Assembly (NCBI RefSeq): GCF_002086485.1
Contig: NZ_MVHF01000004.1
Span: forward strand, 62,001 to 126,000
Origin: Mycobacterium aquaticum
GTDB taxonomy: Bacteria > Actinomycetota > Actinomycetes > Mycobacteriales > Mycobacteriaceae
Reading direction: 5' to 3'
Length of the DNA: 64,000 bases
Shown here: positions 34,288-41,009 of the stretch, one piece after another
Layout of the letters: every line of letters begins with the position of its first letter
Position numbering within the stretch: the stretch's first letter is position 1
Program-made: the position numbers and the translations under genes
The notes under the pieces: generated by a model
The model's input: the letters and a program-made list of their open reading frames with translations, nothing else
Database searches by the model: none
Told to the model about the DNA's origin: nothing

Positions 34288-34635
34288 GTGCTCGGAAAAC
34301 TGCTCGCATCGCTCGTGCCCATCCTCGGAAAAGCCATCTTCGACTACGCGGTGGAGTGGTTGAAGGACCCCGCCAACCGCGACGACATCGACTCAGCAAC
34401 CAAGTTCGTGCGGGAGCAGGCGGCCGAGGTGTTGCCGTCCCTCGTCGACAAGGCCACCAACGTCATCCCCGGCCAGCTCGATGACCAGGTCCTCGACAGC
34501 CTGGCGCGTCGTCTCGCACCGATGCTCGCCGGTCACTTGCCCGACCTCGGCGCCCTCACCAACGTGGTGGCCCAGTTGCAGCAGTTCGCCGGCCGGCTGC
34601 CCAACCTCGGTGGCCTGTTCGGCGGTGGCCGCTGA
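34288..34635 (+). CDS. Small phage protein before lysin A
   Basis: A 115-residue protein with an amphipathic N-terminal half (VLGKLLASLVPILGKAIFDY), several further helices and a Gly-rich end (GGLFGGGR). Its start follows the TACCGT hexamer by eight bases and its stop overlaps the lysin A start, so it heads the lysis unit. A membrane-active or lysin-accessory role would fit. No family is recognised. Confidence 0.6.
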   Translation: MLGKLLASLVPILGKAIFDYAVEWLKDPANRDDIDSATKFVREQAAEVLPSLVDKATNVIPGQLDDQVLDSLARRLAPMLAGHLPDLGALTNVVAQLQQFAGRLPNLGGLFGGGR

Positions 34636-36173
34636 TGCCGGCGCGCGCTGCGGTCGAGTACCTCAAGGCCCGCTTCCGGGAACGCGTCGGCAACGACTAC
34701 ATCTACGGCGGCGAGTGGTCCAAGACCAACGTGCGGCAGGGCTGCGACTGCTCCGCGCTGGCCGCTCACGGGCTCAACGGCGTGATCTACGGCGAGGCCA
34801 TGCAGTGGCGACGCATCGACCCGGCGACCGGCGCGTGGATCACCACCGAATCGTGGCGCCCCATCGAGGTGGGGGACCGCGGACCGTTTGGCACCATCAC
34901 CGTCGCGCACCCCAACGACTTCCCGGCCGACGCCGCGGTGAAGATCGCCATCCACCACGGGCCCGGCGGCGGTGCCAACTCGCACATGTGGATCGAAGTC
35001 GACGGCGTCCGAATGGAATCCAACGGCACCGACGGCTGCGTCACCGGCAACCAAGCCCGCTCTGTCTATGACACGGGGTACGCGAACGACTGGGCTTACC
35101 TACCCGGCCCGATCACCGAGGACGGCACCGAAGTGGCGCCGGACCCCAACGCCGTCACCTACGGCATCGACATCTCCAACCACCAGGGCGTGATGGACCT
35201 CGACCGCGTCAAAGCCGAGGGGTTCGACTTCGTGTTCGCCAAGGTGTCCGAGGGCGCGAGCTACCGGGACCCGTTCTGGCCCAAGACGCGTGACGACGCT
35301 CGGCGGCTCGGCCTGATCCTGGCCGGCTACCACTACGTCCGCACCGGCGACCCGGCGGCCCAGGCCCGTCTGTTCGTCGACCAGCTCGGCGACAAGTCCA
35401 TCCCCGCCATGCTCGACTTCGAAGCCGGATCCGGTGACATCGCCCAGTTCTGGGCAGTCAAGGCCGAGATCGAGAAGCTCGGGGTGCGAGTCGCGCTGTC
35501 GTATATCCCCGACTGGTATTGGGCGCAGATCGGCAAGCCGGACCTGTCGCAGGTGCCGGGCCTCATCCGCTCCGAGTACGTCTCTGGCAGCGGATACGCG
35601 TCGGTGCTGTACCCAGGCAACTCCTGGGCGATGTGGGGCGCGTACGGCGGCCGTACGCCCGACATTCTGCAGTTCACCGACCGTGCCCTAGTGGCCGGGA
35701 AATCGGTCGACGCCAACGCGTTCCGCGGCACACCCACGCAGCTCCGCCAACTTCTCAACCTCGAAACCCCACCACAGTCAGGAGAAATCACCATGTCCGC
35801 AGCCGAAGAGCTCGAAGCCCAGTCCCGCGGTGTGTTCCCACCGTCCGACCCCGCCAAGCGGTCCGGCTGGCCGCAGCCGTGGCGGTTCGTGTTCTCCCGT
35901 TTCGCTCGCCCGTTCAACAGCATCGTGAAGGACCCGGCGCGCGGCCCGTGGGGTCGTGTCCAGCCGGACGGCAGCTGGCAGAACGGCCACACCGACAGCG
36001 ACGAGCAGACCGTCACCATCGGTGAGCAGATCGCCTGGCGCAACGACTTTTCCGACGGCATCGTCCGGGACCACGGGGACGTGATGATCGAGCTGATGGA
36101 GGACCTCATCGCCCGCCGCAAGGCCGCCGGACAGTCCACCAGCCCGGCCAGCGACGCGCTCAAGGCCAAGTAG
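34635..36173 (+). CDS. Lysin A: peptidase + GH25 muramidase + C-terminal binding domain
   Basis: A 512-residue endolysin with three parts. The N-terminal region (residues 1-165) has Cys39 in Cys-Asp-Cys-Ser and His117 in Asn-Ser-His-Met-Trp, an NlpC/P60-like peptidase arrangement. A GH25 muramidase follows at about residues 174-362 (VTYGIDISNHQG, FVFAKVSEG, the catalytic pair in Asp261-Phe-Glu263, then WAMWGAYGGRTPDILQF). The last 150 residues form a wall-binding region with repeated Trp/Phe/Arg-rich segments. Lysin A cuts the peptidoglycan at the end of infection. It is coupled to the gene before it. Cysteine-peptidase plus GH25 is a recognised lysin A combination in mycobacteriophages. Confidence 0.88.
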   Translation: MPARAAVEYLKARFRERVGNDYIYGGEWSKTNVRQGCDCSALAAHGLNGVIYGEAMQWRRIDPATGAWITTESWRPIEVGDRGPFGTITVAHPNDFPADAAVKIAIHHGPGGGANSHMWIEVDGVRMESNGTDGCVTGNQARSVYDTGYANDWAYLPGPITEDGTEVAPDPNAVTYGIDISNHQGVMDLDRVKAEGFDFVFAKVSEGASYRDPFWPKTRDDARRLGLILAGYHYVRTGDPAAQARLFVDQLGDKSIPAMLDFEAGSGDIAQFWAVKAEIEKLGVRVALSYIPDWYWAQIGKPDLSQVPGLIRSEYVSGSGYASVLYPGNSWAMWGAYGGRTPDILQFTDRALVAGKSVDANAFRGTPTQLRQLLNLETPPQSGEITMSAAEELEAQSRGVFPPSDPAKRSGWPQPWRFVFSRFARPFNSIVKDPARGPWGRVQPDGSWQNGHTDSDEQTVTIGEQIAWRNDFSDGIVRDHGDVMIELMEDLIARRKAAGQSTSPASDALKAK

Positions 36174-36175
36174 CG

Positions 36176-36568
36176 ATGAGCATCGCGGCGGCCATCGCGA
36201 CCGCCGGCCTGGCGCACATGTTCGGCGATTACCTGATCCAGTCCGATTGGATGGCCCAGGAGAAGACGAAGCGGTGGTGGCCAGCAGTCGCGCACGCGCT
36301 GACGTACGGCATCCCGTTCCTGTTCGTCACCCAGTCGCCGCTGGCGCTGCTCGTGATCATCAGCACGCACGCCGTGATCGACCGGTATCGGCTGGCTCGG
36401 CACGTCGTGTGGTTCAAGAATCAGTTCGCCCCCAGTGCCTTCCGGCCGCCGCACACCCCGACTGGCCACGGCGCAGACCGCCCCGACTGGCTGGCCGTGT
36501 GGCTGCTCATCATCGCCGACAACGTGCTCCACATGCTGATCAACGTCGCCGCGGTGGTGTGGCTATGA
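36176..36568 (+). CDS. DUF3307-type membrane protein in the holin position
   Basis: A 130-residue membrane protein starting two bases after lysin A and overlapping lysin B. It has the DUF3307 opening (AHMFGDYLIQSDWMAQEKTKRW), a second helix over IPFLFVTQSPLALLVIIS with a His-Ala-Val-Ile-Asp signature, and a C-terminal helix. DUF3307 proteins are small membrane proteins of unknown function. Between lysin A and lysin B the usual place is a holin, so a holin-like role is likely but unproven. Confidence 0.65.
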   Translation: MSIAAAIATAGLAHMFGDYLIQSDWMAQEKTKRWWPAVAHALTYGIPFLFVTQSPLALLVIISTHAVIDRYRLARHVVWFKNQFAPSAFRPPHTPTGHGADRPDWLAVWLLIIADNVLHMLINVAAVVWL

Positions 36569-37452
36569 CCGGCATGGCCGAGCTGCTGGCCGGGCGCCGC
36601 GGCGTCGAGTTCGTGCGGCACGCGATCCTGACGTTCGCCGGCACCTGGGCCGCGCCCGGCTCCGGCTATCCATCGTGGGTCGTGGCCGGTGCTGCGGACA
36701 CGTTGGACGCACCGGTGTTCGAGGTACCCGTCCAGGCACCGTGGAGCTTCGGGTTCATCGGCGCACCCAACCCGAACGCCCCGAGCTACGCGAAGTCCGT
36801 CGACATCGCGGTGGAGTGGGCGATCGAGTGGATCTTGGCGCACCCGCTGCAGACGTTCGGGCTCGGCGGCTACTCCCAGGGCGCCGAGGCGGCGTCACGC
36901 GTGCTGCTGGAGATCATCACCCCGGGCGGCCGCCTGTATCACCTGCGGCGCAACTTCGTCGGCGGCTACACGATCGGCAACCCGATGCGCGGGCAAGGCC
37001 ACACCGGGTCCGGCCTCGTCGACCCGGGCGGCCGCGGCATCGCCGCCAAGCGCCTGCCCGCCGACCTCCCGGCCACGTGGGTCGACATCGGCAACCCGGG
37101 CGACATGTACACCTCGGTGCCGATCGGCCAGGCGGGCGACAACATCACCGCCTGCTACATGGCGGCGATCCAACTCGGCCTCGACATCAACGCCGCCACC
37201 GCAGTGCTGGCCGCGCTCACCGGAAAGGGCGGCTTGGCCGAGCAAGTCCTGGAGCTGCTGACCAACCCGCTGAACGTCGGCGCCCTGGCGAAGAGTGTCG
37301 CCGTGGCGTTGCAGTTCGTGGCCCAGAATCCGCCGACCGGTCCGCACATCACCTACGAATGGCGGCCTGTCACTGCCGACGGTCGCACCGGGATCCAGTA
37401 CGCAGTCGACCACCTCGGCGCCATCGCCGCCGCGATACCAGCAGCGGCCTGA
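36565..37452 (+). CDS. Lysin B (mycolylarabinogalactan esterase)
   Basis: A 295-residue alpha/beta-hydrolase of the cutinase-like lysin B family. The nucleophile elbow is GGYSQGAE (Ser near residue 104). The Asp of NPGDMY (near 180) and the His of YAVDHLG (near 285) complete a plausible triad. Lysin B cuts the ester link between mycolic acids and arabinogalactan and frees the outer membrane at lysis. It is specific to phages of mycolate-bearing bacteria and thus supports a Mycobacterium-like host. The ATG overlaps the stop of the DUF3307 gene. Confidence 0.9.
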   Translation: MTGMAELLAGRRGVEFVRHAILTFAGTWAAPGSGYPSWVVAGAADTLDAPVFEVPVQAPWSFGFIGAPNPNAPSYAKSVDIAVEWAIEWILAHPLQTFGLGGYSQGAEAASRVLLEIITPGGRLYHLRRNFVGGYTIGNPMRGQGHTGSGLVDPGGRGIAAKRLPADLPATWVDIGNPGDMYTSVPIGQAGDNITACYMAAIQLGLDINAATAVLAALTGKGGLAEQVLELLTNPLNVGALAKSVAVALQFVAQNPPTGPHITYEWRPVTADGRTGIQYAVDHLGAIAAAIPAAA

Positions 37453-37456
37453 CACC

Positions 37457-37555
37457 GTGGCCGCGGTCTACGCGATGTGCTGGATCGGCATCGCGGACAG
37501 CGCAGCATCCATCGCGCTGGCGTTTACTCTGGCGTGGCGCAACCGTCGCACCTAG
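37457..37555 (+). CDS. Very small single-pass membrane peptide after lysin B
   Basis: A 32-residue frame starting five bases after lysin B with a GTG. It has one hydrophobic helix (GIADSAASIALAFTLAW) and a basic end. It is the last late gene before the reverse-strand operon and may assist lysis. The size makes the call uncertain. Confidence 0.35.
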   Translation: MAAVYAMCWIGIADSAASIALAFTLAWRNRRT

Positions 37556-37704
37556 CTCATGTGGTGCACCTTGAGGGCGATGTCTCCAACGGCCTCGGCT
37601 AACCTCTCGACAGCAATTGCCATGCGCCGCTCGTACTCGTTACTGGCTGCGTGTCTAGCTAGGCGCGCCGAGCTCTGCGCTTCTGCCGCTTTACCTTGAG
37701 CCAT
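37552..37704 (-). CDS. Small reverse-strand phage protein
   Basis: A 50-residue reverse-strand gene with a canonical Shine-Dalgarno (GGAGG, six bases before the ATG). It is mostly one long charged helix (about residues 3-48) with no cysteine or signal. It lies 60 bases downstream of the lipoprotein gene and is the last member of the reverse-strand operon. Its stop overlaps the 3' end of the small membrane peptide on the opposite strand, so the operon meets the late genes head-on here. The function is unknown. Confidence 0.55.
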   Translation of the reverse strand: MAQGKAAEAQSSARLARHAASNEYERRMAIAVERLAEAVGDIALKVHHMS

Positions 37705-37764
37705 GTGTGCCTCCGGTTCCTTGGGGTGGGTAGAAGTCCACTCTTGCTCAGATATCGTGGCGCG

Positions 37765-38382
37765 CTAGGTCTTCGGGGAGATCGGCCATACCCAGGACAT
37801 GTCCCCAACGATGAGCCTGAGCTCTTTCGCCGAGGCGGGGGCAATCACCGTTACGGTGCCCCGCATGCGAGTTCCCGGGACGAACGTCTGAAGTACGGCG
37901 TCGGCGTGCTCTGTGCAGGGCGACGCAATATCGAGGTCGCGATGCAGAACGCCATCGCCATCCTCGATGGCCCAGTTGTTGATACGCAGGGCGTCGGCCG
38001 AACCAGACCACTCAAGCTTGTTCGCTGCCTGACCATCAACCGAGTACCGCAGATATTGCTGCCCGGGAGCGAGCGGTGAAATCTGGTAGGGATCCGAGCA
38101 CTGATATCCCGGTTCGATCGCCGTGACGGTGAACTCCAGATCGCACGGCGCGGTCGGTGATGGGCACCCGACACCGGCGCCTTCACCGATCGCTTTGAGC
38201 ATCGCGCCGCTAGCGTCGCGTCGAGGCTCGCCCGTCGGCGCCACCGGCGGTTGCTCGGGCCCGCGTTCAGTGGTGACCGTGACGGTGGTGGCCGCGGGTT
38301 GCTGGGTGGGCTGGCTGCAGGCAACAAGAAGCGCCAGCGCGGTGATCGCGGCGGGCACGGCGATGACGCGGAGGCCCGTCAT
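37765..38382 (-). CDS. Prophage lipoprotein (lysogenic-conversion candidate)
   Basis: A 205-residue exported lipoprotein. Its signal sequence (MTGLRVIAVPAAITALALLV) ends in a lipobox, L-L-V-A-C, with the lipid-modified Cys at residue 22. A Gln/Thr/Pro-rich spacer follows, then a beta-rich domain of about 140 residues with three or four cysteines. I use the ATG at 38382 because it overlaps the stop of the preceding gene (ATGA) and starts the signal peptide. The upstream continuation of this frame overlaps the neighbouring gene and is spurious. Surface lipoproteins expressed from prophages often block superinfection or alter the host surface; that role is inferred. Confidence 0.72.
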   Translation of the reverse strand: MTGLRVIAVPAAITALALLVACSQPTQQPAATTVTVTTERGPEQPPVAPTGEPRRDASGAMLKAIGEGAGVGCPSPTAPCDLEFTVTAIEPGYQCSDPYQISPLAPGQQYLRYSVDGQAANKLEWSGSADALRINNWAIEDGDGVLHRDLDIASPCTEHADAVLQTFVPGTRMRGTVTVIAPASAKELRLIVGDMSWVWPISPKT

Positions 38383-38675
38383 GGGTAGATGTGGTACTGC
38401 GGCTGGCCCAGCGGCGTCGGTGGCCAGGCGTTCGGGTCGACGGGGTAGCAGCGGCCGACAGATGGCACCCATCCAGTGATCTGTCCGTACTGGCCGTTGA
38501 TGGCCTGCGGCTGTGTCGAGAAACACCGGTCCCAGGTGCCGTCTGGACGGATCGGGCCGTCGCAGTACTGCGCGAACGGCTGGGTCTCGCACCCGGCGCT
38601 GGACGGCGCGGCCAGCGCCAAACCGGCCGCCGCCAGGCCCCCTGCGACCAGCCCACCTGTGAGCCACCTGTACAT
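38379..38675 (-). CDS. Secreted CDGP-type protein (prophage-encoded)
   Basis: A 98-residue secreted protein. The signal sequence (MYRWLTGGLVAGGLAAAGLA) ends around Ala-Pro-Ser-Ser-Ala-Gly. The mature part begins C-E-T-Q and contains C-D-G-P-I, a Cys in W-D-R-C and one in VGRCYPV. The CDGP motif marks small exported mycobacterial proteins of unknown role. The gene starts the reverse-strand operon; its stop overlaps the lipoprotein start. The -10-like TACGAT ends seven bases before the ATG, so the transcript should be leaderless. Presence of a mycobacterial-type exported protein inside the prophage suggests acquisition from a host. Confidence 0.72.
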   Translation of the reverse strand: MYRWLTGGLVAGGLAAAGLALAAPSSAGCETQPFAQYCDGPIRPDGTWDRCFSTQPQAINGQYGQITGWVPSVGRCYPVDPNAWPPTPLGQPQYHIYP

Positions 38676-38688
38676 GCGCGGAATCGTA
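38676..38688 (-). promoter_or_regulatory. Promoter of the reverse-strand operon (leaderless)
   Basis: On the reverse strand TACGAT (38688-38683) lies seven bases before the ATG at 38675. There is no GCAC element at the N10 position, so it differs from the late promoters. Two copies of GAGTTGTG on the plus strand (38744-38751 and 38755-38762) lie about 70 bases upstream. Confidence 0.5.
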
Positions 38689-38770
38689 CGACACTGTCTT
38701 GACGCCCGTGACAGTTCCTCATCACCCGTTCCGGCGCGCGCCTGAGTTGTGCCAGAGTTGTGACAACACA

Positions 38771-38862
38771 CGCGCGAAACCGCGCGAAACCATGCGAACA
38801 CATGCGATCGTCATGCCTGATCAGGAGCCTTTTCCGCGACACAGCGCGAAGCCATGCGACGG
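38771..38862. repeat. Ten-base tandem repeats near attR (candidate integrase arm sites)
   Basis: Four adjoining ten-base units at 38771-38810 (CGCGCGAAAC twice, then CATGCGAACA and CATGCGATCG) recur in part at 38843-38862 (AGCGCGAAGC, CATGCGACGG), directly before the half tRNA. Direct repeats one helical turn apart beside an att core are what a tyrosine integrase arm region looks like. Confidence 0.55.
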
Positions 38863-38868
38863 TATCGG

Positions 38869-38926
38869 GCGGACTGTAAATCCGTCGGCTTACGCCTACA
38901 GTGGTTCGAATCCACTACCTGCCACA
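38869..38926 (+). tRNA. 3' half of tRNA-Tyr (attR core); 5' half missing
   Basis: Recognisable parts are the anticodon stem-loop (GCGGA / TCCGT around CTGTAAA, anticodon GTA at 38876-38878), a long variable arm, the T-arm (AGTGG TTCGAAT CCACT) and the 3' acceptor strand ACCTGCC. The complementary GGCAGGT and the D-arm are absent upstream. There the sequence is phage-like repeat DNA. This is the expected right end of a prophage integrated into the 3' half of tRNA-Tyr, with the complete gene at the left end outside the window. A functional tRNA cannot be made from this copy. Confidence 0.82.
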
Positions 38927-38929
38927 CTG

Positions 38930-38957
38930 ATCAGGCCCCCTTTCGAGGGGGCCTGAT
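38930..38957 (+). terminator. Hairpin after the tRNA-Tyr remnant
   Basis: A perfect 11-bp stem (ATCAGGCCCCC with GGGGGCCTGAT) and a six-base loop, directly after the tRNA 3' end. It is probably the native terminator of the tRNA gene on the bacterial side of attR. Confidence 0.8.
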
Positions 38958-38995
38958 TGCGTTGTGGGGCACGACCGTCCGCAGGGCGTCCGCAG

Positions 38996-39213
38996 TCAGT
39001 TCTGGCGGCGGTCGAATGCAGTGGCAACAGCGTCGAGATGGTCCGGGAACAGATGCCCGTACCGGTCCAATGTCAGCACCGCTGTCTTGTGTCCAAGGAG
39101 CTCTGTACCACCTTGACCTTCGTCCCCGAGCTGATGGCCAACGAGGCGCAGGGGTGCCGTAGATTGTGCAGCCGCACCCCATCACACCCATCGACAGCCG
39201 CCACGGCCTCCCA
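38996..39213 (-). pseudogene. Frameshifted C-terminal fragment of a tyrosine integrase
   Basis: Reverse-strand translation shows the end of a phage-type integrase: WEAVAAVDGCDGVRLHNLRH with the Arg of HNLRH, then ASLAISSGTKVKVVQSSL, a one-base loss, then GHKTAVLTLDRYGHLFP with the catalytic Tyr, ending AFDRRQN. The His-x-x-Arg and Tyr of the active site are visible on either side of the frameshift. The N-terminus is missing. It lies just outside attR in the orientation expected for an integrase next to its att site. It is probably a relic of an earlier element in the same tRNA. Confidence 0.8.
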
Positions 39214-39910
39214 ACGGCATGTTCATGAAGATGTCCAGACCTTTACCGAATGGGACGATCTCGTATTCGGGCTCGAAGTAGGTGACCGCGCTCCCGACCG
39301 GCAGATCTGGTGAGGTGAACAGATGCGACGTCTCACTGCCCGTCAGTAGCAGTAATCGCTGACTACCTGGGAATGGATAGTCTTCGTCCCACTCCGCGAT
39401 CTCATTGCGGTCGGGCTCGCCCCAGTACGCGGCGAGGGTCTTCATGGCCGACGGGGATGTCACACCGCAAGACTCTCCGTCGTAGATGGTGTAACCGGCG
39501 TGGACTTGTCGGAGGAACGTCTGAACAGCCGGGGGCACCGAGTCGAACAGCGGCGGCATCTCGTCCCCGATGGTGCGCGGGTCTTCGCCAACCCACACGA
39601 GGAGATCACCGTTGAACCGTCGCACCACGTAGTCCAACGACGGGGCACCCAGCCAGCTGTGTTTCGCTACTCGTACGTCGACCAGCGAGTCGCGCAAAAC
39701 CGCTGCGTAGCGGGGGATGAGCTCCACGAATTCGGCGTTCCACAACGCTAATGCGGCGTGCGCACGATCCTGTGGATCTGCCGACTCCGCCACGGGCCAC
39801 CACCCTTGGGGGATAAGCGCTCTGGTGTCGTCGCCGGGCGCGAGAATGTTGATGGGCTCCGATTCCCAAGTCGCTGCGGCTCTCAGCGCCGCCTCGTCAA
39901 TTCCTGACAC
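39182..39910 (-). CDS. Hypothetical protein, possibly SMI1/KNR4 (SUKH)-type immunity protein, truncated at the C-terminus
   Basis: A 242-residue soluble acidic protein rich in Trp, Asp and Pro. It contains a segment with YTIYDGESCGVTSPSAMK and a C-terminal stretch ending in strands with F-E-P-E-Y-E-I. The general layout recalls the SMI1/KNR4 (SUKH) family, often immunity proteins for secreted toxins. This is a weak match from memory. The last residues overlap the integrase fragment in another frame, so the natural C-terminus was probably lost when the two joined. Decayed coding remnants lie upstream in the same direction. Confidence 0.45.
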   Translation of the reverse strand: MSGIDEAALRAAATWESEPINILAPGDDTRALIPQGWWPVAESADPQDRAHAALALWNAEFVELIPRYAAVLRDSLVDVRVAKHSWLGAPSLDYVVRRFNGDLLVWVGEDPRTIGDEMPPLFDSVPPAVQTFLRQVHAGYTIYDGESCGVTSPSAMKTLAAYWGEPDRNEIAEWDEDYPFPGSQRLLLLTGSETSHLFTSPDLPVGSAVTYFEPEYEIVPFGKGLDIFMNMPLGGRGGCRWV

Positions 39911-39930
39911 CGTCTAATACCGTCCCTGTC

Positions 39931-40112
39931 TTATCGTTTCGGCAGTTGGCTATCGGCGAGCTGGGCGATCAACTCGGTCAACTCGCGACGTTTCTGGTCC
40001 TGTAGCGCAATCTGCTGGTTTGCCACTGAGGGTCCACGCCTTTCATGTCGGCGGCCGACTGGGAATTCTTGATTCGCTCGTTGACCTCGGAAGGTGACCA
40101 TTGCAGGTTCAT
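39931..40112 (-). pseudogene. Probable frameshifted small gene upstream of the SUKH-like gene
   Basis: An ATG at 40112 (overlapping the stop of the fragment before it, ATGA) opens a helical frame MNLQWSPSEVNERIKNSQS. After about 30 residues it continues only in a second frame, ANQQIALQDQKRRELTEL, which ends at 39931 just before the SUKH-like gene. One frameshift would join both into a protein of about 60 residues. The family is not recognised. Confidence 0.4.
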
Positions 40113-40318
40113 CGGTGCATGATGACCTCCCACATGTTTTCCGTGAGGTCCAGGAACCGTGGGAGAAACAGAATCTCCACCTTGGGCACAATGAGGTCGG
40201 GAGAGGCCGCGGGCTCATCTCCTCGCTTGTTTGTGCGGGTCCCGACCGTGTACCGGAGGGTGTTGGTCGCCGATGGCAGGCCGGGGGGTTGACCTTGTAA
40301 TGGGACGTTCGGATAACC
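40109..40318 (-). pseudogene. Orphan coding fragment (C-terminus of an unidentified protein)
   Basis: A reverse-strand open stretch of 69 residues without a start codon, ended upstream by a TGA. Its text is protein-like (GQPPGLPSATNTLRYTVGTR, then VPKVEILFLPRFLDLTE, ending in MWEVIMHR), and its stop overlaps the next start (ATGA). It looks like the 3' end of a decayed gene. Confidence 0.35.
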
Positions 40319-40417
40319 TCACTGGAGACTGCTGCCCGGTCCGCCGTGCTATGGGCTGGCGTACACACAATTTGCTGTTTCCGCGCATTTCGCCAAGCTG
40401 TGCCGCACAGTGGTTTG

Positions 40418-40846
40418 ATGCCAGTCTCGAGGCGTTGCACTTTGTTGCCAGCGGCCATCGCCGCCGTGGCCCTCATCTTCACCGCGGCGGGCTGTCAGAA
40501 GTCAGCCGATGAAGCCAAACCCACACCCGAAGCGCCCGCGTCCACATCTGCGGAAGCGCCCGAGTCGACTCTGTCTCAATCGCCCACTGCCGCAGCTGAT
40601 GCGACGGTGCTCTTCGAGGTCACCGGGTCGGGAACGGCGATCACCATCGATACCGACCCGACAACTGATCGGGTGTATGACGCGCCGCTGCCATGGCAGC
40701 GCACCATCACCGTCGGACCCGATGTACACCTGCTTCAGGTGGTTGCCGTAGGCGCTGACAATGCTGGCTGCCGGATCACTCTCAACGGCCAGGTGGTTAC
40801 CGAGCAGCCTGCCGGGTCTGCGCACTGCACATACACCCGACCGTAA
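40418..40846 (+). CDS. MmpS-domain lipoprotein
   Basis: A 142-residue exported lipoprotein. The signal peptide ends in a lipobox F-T-A-A-G-C with the Cys at about residue 26. A Pro/Ser/Thr-rich spacer (about residues 27-60) follows. The C-terminal 80 residues match the MmpS domain: V-T-G-S-G-T-A-I-T-I, L-P-W-x-x-T-I-T-V, and A-G-C-R-I-T-L-N-G-x-V with a second Cys near the end. MmpS proteins are periplasmic partners of MmpL lipid transporters. No MmpL gene is nearby, so it may work with one elsewhere. I use the ATG at 40418 because the longer frame adds a non-signal start. Confidence 0.75.
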   Translation: MPVSRRCTLLPAAIAAVALIFTAAGCQKSADEAKPTPEAPASTSAEAPESTLSQSPTAAADATVLFEVTGSGTAITIDTDPTTDRVYDAPLPWQRTITVGPDVHLLQVVAVGADNAGCRITLNGQVVTEQPAGSAHCTYTRP

Positions 40847-41009
40847 GACTCGTAAGAGTTGTCGGGCTCGGCGCATTCCTGCCGGCGCTGGGATGTCTTC
40901 GACGCGTGGCCAAGGCATGCCGAACTCCGACGGCCTGAGGCTGTTCGCGCCCAACGGTTTTCGTTTGCGTTCGGCGTCAGTGCCGACCGGCAAGTCCGCC
41001 GTGCCCGCG

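Noticed and set aside
38383..38694. N-terminal extension of the lipoprotein by 104 residues
   Set aside because: It overlaps the CDGP gene in another frame, is Arg/Pro/Gly-rich like a shadow frame, and would bury the signal peptide.
38840..38926. A complete functional tRNA-Tyr
   Set aside because: The 5' acceptor strand (GGCAGGT) and D-arm are missing, so only the 3' half is present.
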